The position numbers and the translations under genes are program-made. DNA of 64,000 bases. Source: Strigamia acuminata (Eukaryota; Arthropoda; Chilopoda; Geophilomorpha; Linotaeniidae). Numbering within the stretch: position 1 is the first letter of the stretch; every line of letters begins with the position of its first letter. Below, piece after piece: positions 55,619 through 64,000 of this stretch. The notes below the pieces were generated by a model that was given only the letters and a program-made list of their open reading frames with translations, was not told where the DNA came from and searched no databases. Location: the NCBI GenBank assembly GCA_949358305.1, contig OX442315.1, forward strand, positions 35,614,427 to 35,678,426. The letters run 5' to 3'.

Positions 55619-58411
55619 TTATGATTCGTCCATGGTCTGAGTTCGCTCAGGCGTCAACGGGCGCATCATATCCGTGGTGTCGTCCCTCGGGTTGGACCGC
55701 TCGTTAACCGTACACAGGTCGCGACCTGCGTTTGGTCCGGAGACCATTCCAGGGTTGACATGAAGCCAAACCTGGATGATTCTCGCCGAGTTCGCTCGGT
55801 TGAAAAATCCTAGCGCCGCAAACTCTATGGGATCCTCTGGCGCCAATCGTGCTCTCAGGAGTCGATCGTGGAGCACTGATGGTGGGCTTAACACCCGGAT
55901 GTGGTCCTCGAGCCACATAAACACCTGCCTCGACAACTTGTGGTTGTTGCTAAGCAGTGTTCGCGTATCCGGCGTCAAATAGAAGTGCGGATACAGGCGC
56001 ATCAGGGTCTTGAAAGCCGACTCTTTTTTCAGCGGCTTGACCTTCGTCTCCGGCTTGGCTGGCGGCGGCGGCGGACGTGAGTCTTCCGTCGTGGCATCGT
56101 CAAAATGGCACTGCGGGCCCAAGAAAACCAACGCGGGTGCGGAGGTTGACGAGGGTGTGACGCCTCGTCCCGGTGCTCGACCCACACCGGGGAGCTGACG
56201 GGTTTCGACTACCCGTTGAACTCCGGCTGGAGTTTGAGAACTTCCGGCGTTCTCTGGCCAAAATGAACATCCAGCGCCCTCTTGGGCCGACTGGAAAACA
56301 GCCAGTGACGCAGCTGCTGTGGCGCTTGTAACTGGAAGCGGTGGTCTTCCGGTCATTCGCGCCGTGGCCTTCGCAAAGGACCACTCGGTTCGCAACCGAA
56401 CGGCGGCCTCTTCTTCGGTCTCACCGTTTGCTACGACTTGCTTTATTAGCTCGGCTAAGATCGTAGGCGGGTCGAGCCTGAGGTGGTACCACAGCTCGAC
56501 TTTCTTCTCCGACAGGCCCATCGGCGCGGTCCAAAGGTACGTAATGGCCGCTAACGCCTGTCCTGGCGAAGGAAGAACACCAGGGTACAACACCCTAGTC
56601 ATCCCCGGAATTAGCTGACGCTGAAAATCCATCAGACGGGGATCATCAATGGTATTGATGTCGGAGACTTCTAGCCTTTCAGCTAGTCTCTGCCAGTCCT
56701 TCTGCGACTCGGCGATCTGGGCGCTTTGGTATGCGTCCAGCTTCTGGAGCACTTCCTGCTGCGCTCTAATGGGTTGCTGCTCGTAGCAGGTCCATTGTGG
56801 GCCGAACGACTCACTGAAAAATGGCCGGAGTTGCAGGTTGCTAACTCCAGCCGGCAAGCGGGAAACATAACCTTGTTCGGGCAAGCGGCTAGCGTGTCCA
56901 GGTACAGGCACGCTACAGTCGGGAGAAATATCACCGACGACACGTCTCATGGCGTATGGAGTAGCCGGGTTGTCCACTTTGAACGTGGAGGCGGTTCGGC
57001 TACTTCGGGCGGACTTAATTGTGGAGTCCGATTCGAAACTCAGCGAAGACGACGAGCCAAACGACTCTGGTGTCCGTCCTCGTCGCGACTGCGGGCGTGA
57101 TGGCTGCGCGTCAGTCGAATATGGGCGTGATCGCCTCTGACGTTCCTCTCGATCGCGGCTTGATTCGCGGAACATCGGTCGGACTGGAACCGGCGGAGGG
57201 AGTTGCCCCACCCTCAAATCCTCGTCTTGCGGCGGAGGATTGATGGCCGCTGGGGCCGGAATTCCATCTTCTTGATAAAAAGGGAGAGCGCAACGCGCTT
57301 GCTCCTCTGCCTCGTGTTCTCGAGCCAGTTGTCGATTTTCGTCGACGCGAAGCTGCACCGCGGCAGCTCGGAGTGCTTTGGACGGGAAAAATCCCGGAAA
57401 ATCGTTAAAACACCCGGCGAGCGCCAACTGGTGGAGCTCGGTTTGTGTGACGGGAAGTTGTGGGTTCCCGTCACGAACGGATTTGCGATACCGTTTAACG
57501 ACTTCGCGTTGTGTCGTCTTGAGGTTCTTCCTCAATTGGGTTAGAGCACCGTAATTAATTCCGGTACTCTTTAGCGCTCTTCTGCGCTCGTGACGCTCTC
57601 GTGGCGTCACTGGCCACTGGTTGTGCAGCAACTCTGCTGCAAGCGGTCCTGGGGGGCTCTCGTCGAGCGTCCACTCGATTTCGTCGACACCGTCCACGTG
57701 AAGGCGCTCGATGAATCTTCCTTTTGCACCAAATCCTTGCAGCGCTGATCTGCTGAAGTCGTGGCGCAACTTCCACCAGGTATTGTTTGCCGTCTTCAGT
57801 CTTCTGATTTTTTCGGGCAATGCCGCTCGAAAAATCAGCGGGTGCTGAGTCGGCACGTGATCGGGAAGCGCGAATGGTGTTTCTCGATCCCTCTCGATCT
57901 ATATTCGAAGAAAAATAAATAAATTAGTTTATTTAAAAATAAACAAATAATTTCTTATTTGAAATATTTTTTAAGCTTAGCGCTTGTGGCTGTGAGTCAC
58001 TAAGGGATGTTGGTTGTCATGGCAACTCCCTTCGCACATGCTTGAAGCACGTGACTTTTATAGCCGCCATTTTTATTTTTTAGCGGCTTGTGTTTGAAGT
58101 CAGGAAAAGTGAAATTACTCAATTTTTCTGACTTAAACACTTGGTAAAAATTTATTCTAATAATTTACCCGTTGTTGAAGCGTCAATTGAACGTCTTCAT
58201 TTGCCCCTTCCATGGGCATTTCTCCGTCCGCCTGGAGTTGGATCGCTTCCTCGTCCATTCTCTTTCGTTTTCCGGTAATTTCGGAAATTCTTTCGTCTTG
58301 AAAGAGAAATAATACATAAATCTTATGTTTTATCAAATTTTTCATACAGAAAAATTACTTACGATCAGGTTGTCGAACTATTCGGGTCGTAACGTAGGCG
58401 ATGCGATGCAT
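55619..58411 (-). CDS. Third gene of the retrotransposon, three exons, 818 aa, not envelope-like
   Basis: Exons 58411..58363 (MHRIAYVTTRIVRQPD), 58296..58169 and 57898..55619 join in phase through GTAAGT/AG and GTAAAT/AG introns of 66 and 270 bp, giving 2457 nt without a stop. The first ATG has no in-frame competitor within the exon. Features: a short basic patch ITGKRKRMDEE (about residues 23-33), an arginine-rich region (TPRERHERRRALKS; QREVVKRYRKSVRDG), proline/arginine/serine-rich linkers, a helical segment around 430-530 (LMDFQRQLIPGMTRVLYPGV; GLSEKKVELWYHLRLDPPTI) and a C-terminal segment LMRLYPHFYLTPDTRTLLSN. There is no signal peptide, transmembrane segment or cysteine pattern of an envelope protein. 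The stop lies only about 40 bp before the polypurine tract, the usual place of env. It could be an accessory nucleic-acid-binding or capsid-like protein or a captured host gene. I do not recognise it. Confidence 0.65.
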
Positions 58412-58484
58412 ACACTCTCGAAACTTTTGAAAAAGTGACTAAGTTCGTTGATTGCAAACACGAACTTGGATTAGAGACGCTTTG

Positions 58485-58492
58485 TGACGTCA
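58485..58492. promoter_or_regulatory. CRE palindrome TGACGTCA
   Basis: 74 bp upstream of the third gene's ATG; a second identical site lies at 58541. Confidence 0.45.
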
Positions 58493-58540
58493 CTAATTAT
58501 AACGTATGATTAACGTTGTCATTCGAGTGGGTACTACGAA

Positions 58541-58548
58541 TGACGTCA
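58541..58548. promoter_or_regulatory. CRE palindrome TGACGTCA (second)
   Basis: 56 bp from the first site, between the pol stop and the third gene. Confidence 0.45.
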
Positions 58549-58600
58549 CGAGATTGCTTTCTCGGATCTTTTGGGTAAACCCAAAAGGTGAAAGACAACA

Positions 58601-61600
58601 CTATGTCTTGGCTCGCGGAACGCGAGATCTCAAGTTGTACTTTGACTTTCGCGAAGTACAATCCAACTTGTTTAGATTGTCATCAGCATCGTCTCCAATG
58701 TCAGATGAGTTATATACTTCATTGTTTGAAATTTTCTCTTTTTCTAAAAACATTTCCTTTTCTAGATTTTCATCAAGAGAAACATTTTCAAGTCGCTGGT
58801 TTATTTCATCGACTTCGTTATTTTTGAGTTTCGATTTTTTACTCGATTCCGTGTTTTCGACAGGAATTTTGGATAATTTAGCATCATCCAAGGTATTAAC
58901 AATATTCTTTGTTTTTTGACCCACTTCCTCCCCTTCCAGCCAAATTTCTTGGTTGAAAACGGGAAAGTACGGCATTAATTCAGTGCCGTGAACAGCTGGA
59001 TAAATTTTATTATCACTCAGCCGTCGAAGTTGAAAGGCGCCTCCTTGTAACCTTTTGATAATTACATAAGGCCCATTCCTTTTCGGTGAAATGCCTGCTG
59101 CTATTCCTTTAGCGGCATTTGAGAGAATATGAGACTCTCGCCAGACTAAATCATTTTGTCTGAAGTTGTCGAATTTCTTATCTGATTTTTCAGCTTCGAC
59201 ACGGCGTCTCAAATCTAAGACGTGAGACATCATATGCTGATACGTCTCTGCAATTATTGTTTCTAATTTCTGAACATATAAATGCGGATTTTTTGGATCA
59301 ATGACTAAAATTCCTTCCGGAATTCTTGGATCCCAAGGAATTCTTAATTCTCGGAAAAAATTTAAGAAAGCAGGAGAATAATCTCTGCCTCTTGTTACAG
59401 TTGTTCTCAAACTGAATGCAAATTCGCGTAGATACTCATCCCATTGGTCATGAATATCTAAATAAATCGAAACTAAATATTTAATATCTCGATTGGTTCT
59501 CTCCACAGGATTGCTTTGTGGATGATAAATCGATGTCGGTGTTCGCGACATGTCGAATTTTTTGCAAAATTCTTTATAGACCTGTGATCGAAATTGTGGT
59601 CCATTATCACTTATGATTTGTCTCGGAAATCCGAAAGTCATTGATAAGTGATAAATTGTGTTGGCAACTTTTATTGCCGTTGGATTACACATTGGAAATA
59701 ATTCGGGCCAATGTGTAGCGACATCTACGATGACGCAAATGTGGGTATTGTTTTTTCTGGTTCTTGGTTTGGGACCAGACAAATCCACACTGAGGCAGTC
59801 AAATGGTCCAAATGGTCCAATTTGAGCGCCTTCAATTTCGGTCTTTGATCTCGGCTTACATGCCTGACATCCTTGACAATGTTGAATAAAACGTGTAATA
59901 TCACGTTTCATACCTTTCCAGGTATAAACTCTTCGAGTTCGGTACATTGTCCTCGCAATGCCTGGGTGGCCGGACAGTGGATGTCCGTGCATCAACCAAA
60001 TGATTTTATAAATCAATTTTCTTGGCACAACAACTTTAAGTGCCCTACCATCCTCTCCCAATTCATCGGTGGAGGTAGGATGATAATGGAGTAGCATATC
60101 TTCTTCAATGAGATAAGTACTCGCGTGTCTTTCAAAGTTTCTTCTTTGAAGACGAGTTACTATGTAACTTGGATATTGCTTGTTTAGCAAGTAATTGCGA
60201 ATATGTTGGCAAAATTCGTCTGCTTTTTGCGCTGCAATAATGTCATCTCTCGTTGGAGGATCACATTCTAATTGCTTCGCAATTTTAGCTGCAAATGCTT
60301 TAATTAAAACATTTGTTGTTGGCAGCTCGAATTTTTTAGCCATCATAGCTCTTAATTCGACGTCAGGGGTTCCTGACGGATCATGCATGTTAATACAAAA
60401 ATTAATTAATGCTTGATCGTCGTCATTAACTATTATTGACTTGGGTAATTCGTTCAATTTTCCCATTTGCCAACTTCGGCAAGGAGATGGACAATATGAT
60501 AATAAATCATCATTATCGCCATCGTCTTCTGGTTCGTCAGGTGCGCTGACAGGTGCACGTGACAATGCGTCTGCTATTACATTCAGCGGACCTTTGACGT
60601 ATTGTATTTCGAACGAATACGCCATTAGCTCCATTTGCCAACGAGCTAATCTGCCCGACGGGTCAGATAACGACATCAACCACTTAAGTGCTTGGTGATC
60701 CGTTTGTACAGTGAATGTAGTGTACTCTAAGTATGGGCGAAATTTGCGTAATCCCCATACTACTGCGAGACATTCTAATTCTGTCACAGTATAATTCTTT
60801 TCAGCGGGTTGCAAGCTTCTGCTTGCATACACGCATGGCATTTCGACTTCTTGGCCATCCACAATTTTCTTTTGTGTAAGGGCTGCACCCAACCCTTGTT
60901 TACTGGCGTCAGTATGAACAATAAATGGCATGTACAAGTCAGGCATCTTCATTGTTTCAGCATTCGTAAGCAGGTCTTTTATTGCGTCGAATGCTGCTTG
61001 ATGATGCAGTTCCCAATCGAACTCCGCATCTTTCTTCAAGAGTGGCCTTAGTGGTTCTGCCACTGTGGCCAAATTCTTGATTAGGCGGTGAAAGAAATTC
61101 ACCATGCCTAGAAATCTTTGTAATTCCTTAAGATTGGTAGGAGCAGGAAATTGCGTAATTGCAGCGACTTTTTTAGGGTCTACTGCAAGTCCTTCTACTC
61201 CTACTTTGTAGCCTAGAAAAATTAATTCCTTTCTACAGAGATGCGTCTTGCCAGGGTGCGCATGTAAATTAGCTTCTGCCAATTTTTTAAACACTATATC
61301 TAAATGTTTAATGTGTTCTTCGAACGATTTGGATACAACAATTATGTCATCCAAATATGCCCATGCAAATTTTCTGTAAACGTCACCCAAAACTTTTTCC
61401 ATTAATTCTTGGAAGGTAGTTGGTGCGTTTACTAATCCGAAAGGCATGACTAAAAACATTAGTCTTCCCATTGGGCTCCAGAAGGCAGTTTTTTCTCTGT
61501 CTTCAGGGCGCAATTCTATCTGCCAATATCCCTTGGTCAGATCTATAGTACTGACCCACTCGAATTCTCCGATTTCTCGCAGAATTTCCTCAATTGTTGG

Positions 61601-62853
61601 CATTTGAGGTGGGTTGTACTTAGTATGTGTATTGATGGGGCGAAAATCAATGCACAAGCGTGGGTCGTTTCCTGGTCGCATGACTAGGACTGGCCTCATT
61701 CCGTAATCGCCTTCAGCTTTGACGACTACGCCTTTGTCAATCATGTCTTGACAAAGTTGTCTGATTATTTCCCTTTTTTGAGGGTTTATGCTCTTAAAGG
61801 GGACACGGATGGGTTTCTCCGTGTCAAGCTCAATTTTGTGCTTAACCAGGTGTGTTTTACCTGGATCTTTAGAAATAATCCTTTTATGTTTGGATAACAT
61901 CTTTTCTAATAATTTGGATTGCTCCAAATTTAAGTTAGCTTCTTTGACTAACTTTTGGATGAAATTCTCTTCATCAATTTTGCTTTGAGTTACACTTGCA
62001 GCGTAAGCTTTTGCAAAGGTCACAAATGAGGAATCGGGTTCCTCTATTTTCTCCAAATAACGATCCAGCAACGCTTGTGGAATGTAGGGTAAATCTGCAT
62101 CCACAGGTTGCGTGAAATTCCAAGACATCGTCTGTGGATTAGGTTGGATTTTTAATTTATTCATAAAATCGCAACCCAATAGTACCATTGGATACTTATT
62201 TGGTATTACGATGAACGGATGACGTAACGTGCCATGTGTCCATCGAAATGAAAGATGAATGGTTCCATCTGGAGTGACTTCTTCACTTGCCGTCGTGACT
62301 CTGACACCAGGTCCGATAGGTCGTAGATATTTTTCTAGACCTAATTGATTAATAACTGAAGTGGCTAGGAAGCTTTTATTTGCTCCTGAGTCCAACATTC
62401 CGGTTATTACACCTTTTAACGTTTCTAACTTTAACGTCGGAAGGTCTTGGCTGTTTGGTATTCCAGCCACTTTGCACTCAAACTTGCGCAATTTATGAGG
62501 AATTGTAATTGGAGGCTCCAAAGGCAATTCATCTAATAACTCATTGGTATCAAGAGTTGTAGTTGCAAATAACTTAATGCATTCCTCAATTCCAGGTGTC
62601 TCTGGAACTGAGCTTGGTCTATCGTCTTTAACTTCGACTTTATCTTGAATATTGGAAGTGTCTTCTTCAGTCGGGGTTTCGCCGACAATCTCCTTTTTTA
62701 CATCAAGAGATCCATTTTCTTTTAGTTCAGTTTGACGAATTAATTCATCAATAGCTTCTCCAACATCTTCCATTATCTTCAGATTTTCATTCTCTGATTC
62801 CGATTTCGGAGGTGACGCAGCGTCCACTAGACCTGATGGATCTGCGTCTACAA
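58601..62853 (-). CDS. pol: Ty3/gypsy pol polyprotein (protease, RT, RNase H, integrase)
   Basis: About 1415 codons in the -1 frame relative to gag, without an AUG near its 5' end, so expression by frameshifting is expected. Order: acidic linker; aspartic protease with DSGANKSF (about 145 from the GTG at 62827); reverse transcriptase about 340-540 with LCIDFRPIN, MPFGLVNAPTTFQELM and the catalytic YLDD (about 491); RNase H with HTDASKQGLGAAL (about 638) and TVTELECLAVVW; integrase with an HHCC zinc-binding domain (HGHPLSGHPG ... CQGCQACK), DDE core (LSVDLSGP, IISDNGPQFRS, PQSNPVERTNRDIK) and a GPY/F-type module (KRNGPYVIIKRLQGGAFQL). Order RT-RH-INT and YLDD place it in Ty3/gypsy. A polar C-terminal tail follows and the stop is at 58601. 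All visible catalytic residues are present. Confidence 0.95.
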
Positions 62854-62860
62854 GTTTTTT
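62814..62860 (-). promoter_or_regulatory. -1 ribosomal frameshift signal between gag and pol
   Basis: Read on the minus strand in gag frame: slippery heptamer A AAA AAC (62860..62854), then 5 nt, then a 7-bp stem GACGCAG / CTGCGTC (62848..62842 with 62820..62814) enclosing a 21-nt loop that can itself pair CCAU with GUGG. The gag stop TAG follows the heptamer by one codon. Pol is open in the -1 frame. All three classical elements are in place at normal spacing. Confidence 0.75.
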
Positions 62861-64000
62861 CGAAACATGTCAGTTATGATCTTGACTGCTTTTTCAAACT
62901 CAGCTGTTGACACTGGTTTGTCCTTTTTAGAGGAAGGGCAGTCTTTTTGCCAATGCCCTAATTTTTTGCATAAATTGCATGGATCAGTGGCAGGCGATTT
63001 CTTTTTCGTTGCTGCTGGCGAGGCAGAACGAGAACGAGCGTCAGACCGGCGCTCTGGCGACACCGCGGGTGATTTTGAATTCCTTTCGGTATTCACCTTT
63101 GATGCGTCAAATGAAACATTTTTTGGTTTCATTTTTGGCTTCCATTTGCCTGCAACGGGGTTATTTTTTGCTAACAGCGCCGCTGCTTTGGCTAATAAAG
63201 CCAACGTCTCATCTCCTGCTTCCTCCTCCTCTTCAGCTTCTTCAGCTTCAGACGACGGAGTTTCAGCTCCAGTTATATTTGCATGTAACTTAGGAACTGA
63301 ATGAGGATTTTTGACGTCCTTTTTGGAAGATTCTTTTTTCGAACTCTTCTCATCCACTTCGTCTAGAAAGTCTTCGTAACTAGGTGGCTGCAACAATTTC
63401 AAACCATTAAAGGTTTCATTGTTTTGCTCAGCGAGTCTTTTCTCTCGCTTTAAGTACGCTGACCTTTCGCTTTCTGTAAGGTAAGCTTTGTACTTTTCGT
63501 CAATGCGCAATTGATTGACTTCCATGAACTCGTTTAACTCGGAGAATTTCCCCGGGTCGGGAGCGTCCGACATCATCAGAATATTTTTACTATATTCTGT
63601 GAGGCCAGCTCTAAACTGATCATCTGCTGTTGCATCAGTAACAGCATGTGGCATTCTGCCAAGCAGATTCTCTGCTCTTAGCATGTACGAATGTAAGCTT
63701 TCGCCTTTTCGTTGCTTAAGACATCTCCAAAGCGTCTTGATGTCTTCGCTCGATTCACCAAATTTAAACATAAATTGTTTAACGAAGTCATCCCACTTCG
63801 TGAAGTCTTTCCTGCGAAACCACTCCTTGACACCGCCAACTAGTATTCTTGGTACTAGATGGGCCAATGCACCTTCACAGCTAAAACTGTGAACTTTGCC
63901 TAGTTCGAATATTTCCAGCAAGAGGTTTGACCCTGCTTGCCAATTTCCATTATAGGCATGTGGGATAACTCGATCCCATCTAATGAACTTTTCATCTGTT
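62848..64000 (-). CDS. gag: Ty3/gypsy gag, 5' end outside window
   Basis: Open from the right edge to TAG at 62848 (384 codons visible). Contains a retrotransposon Gag capsid region (GGVKEWFRRKDFTKWDDFVK; LKQRKGESLHSYMLRAENLL), an acidic linker and a nucleocapsid CCHC knuckle CNLCKKLGHWQKDC near the C-terminus, preceded by basic and serine-rich sequence (KSPAVSPERRSDARSRSASP). It ends at the frameshift site MFRKNL. The open frame continues upstream of the first listed start to position 64000 (KFIRWDRVIPHAYNGNW), so the true N-terminus is not seen. Confidence 0.93.
   Translation of the reverse strand, partial: TDEKFIRWDRVIPHAYNGNWQAGSNLLLEIFELGKVHSFSCEGALAHLVPRILVGGVKEWFRRKDFTKWDDFVKQFMFKFGESSEDIKTLWRCLKQRKGESLHSYMLRAENLLGRMPHAVTDATADDQFRAGLTEYSKNILMMSDAPDPGKFSELNEFMEVNQLRIDEKYKAYLTESERSAYLKREKRLAEQNNETFNGLKLLQPPSYEDFLDEVDEKSSKKESSKKDVKNPHSVPKLHANITGAETPSSEAEEAEEEEEAGDETLALLAKAAALLAKNNPVAGKWKPKMKPKNVSFDASKVNTERNSKSPAVSPERRSDARSRSASPAATKKKSPATDPCNLCKKLGHWQKDCPSSKKDKPVSTAEFEKAVKIITDMFRKNL

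Larger units (their letters stand above)
54690..64000 (-). mobile_element. Ty3/gypsy LTR retrotransposon with third gene, 5' end outside window
   Basis: Minus-strand order: gag (64000..62848), pol (about 62853..58601), a spliced third gene (58411..55619), polypurine tract and 3' LTR (from 55568). Gag, pol and the third gene have no internal stops, so the copy is young. The 5' LTR and primer-binding site are beyond the right edge. Confidence 0.85.

Noticed and set aside
55619-57856. Third retroelement gene interpreted as env
   Set aside because: No signal peptide, transmembrane anchor, cleavage site or cysteine pattern is visible.

Overview
The window is nuclear DNA from an animal, probably an arthropod. 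The genes have small exons with GT-AG introns and little flanking coding sequence. The ASS1-like gene has a TATA box 30 bp upstream of an arthropod-type initiator (TCATTC). The sequence is AT-rich and full of MITE-like insertions, with a Ty3/gypsy retrotransposon at the right end. I cannot name the species. All identifications come from reading the sequence and from memory of protein families; no searches were run.

Layout. 1-3.7 kb (minus strand): coiled-coil exons resembling cytospin/SPECC1L, C-terminal exons of a UvrD/FBH1-like helicase, an isolated NAA10-like acetyltransferase exon and two terminal exons of an unrecognised protein. 4.4-9.7 kb: a 2.6-2.7 kb tandem segmental duplication, each unit with a three-exon leucine-rich-repeat gene on the minus strand; one copy is open, the other has a nonsense codon. 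10.65-15.0 kb: a complete ten-exon argininosuccinate synthase gene (plus strand, 414 aa) with core promoter and poly(A) signal.

15.4-49 kb: a cluster of eight related genes, here called TSM-1 to TSM-8, encoding TPR + Sel1-like-repeat + MYND-finger proteins. Only TSM-1 and TSM-8 (1063 aa each) are complete. TSM-2, -3 and -5 are disabled. TSM-4, -6 and -7 lack the C-terminal half or the MYND finger. Three pairs are head to head, and every promoter carries a near-identical CTCF-like motif. In all copies with a 5' end the AUG directly follows a splice acceptor. An ASS1 exon 3 to exon 4 segment, with its intron and a stop mutation, has been copied into the cluster at 39 kb. The cluster is split by a 4-kb GC-rich satellite with an 832-bp higher-order repeat (22.0-26.1 kb), an acidic-protein gene (26.6-27.4 kb), gene-poor sequence and a 200-N assembly gap.

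49-55.6 kb: a broken LRR gene, unassigned exons and LTR-like debris. 55.6-64 kb (minus strand): a Ty3/gypsy element running off the right edge. Its gag (CCHC) and pol (PR-RT-RNaseH-INT) are separated by an apparent -1 frameshift signal (A AAA AAC, 5-nt spacer, stem). Between pol and the polypurine tract is a third gene that assembles cleanly from three spliced exons into 818 aa. It does not look like an envelope protein and is the most unusual item in the window.
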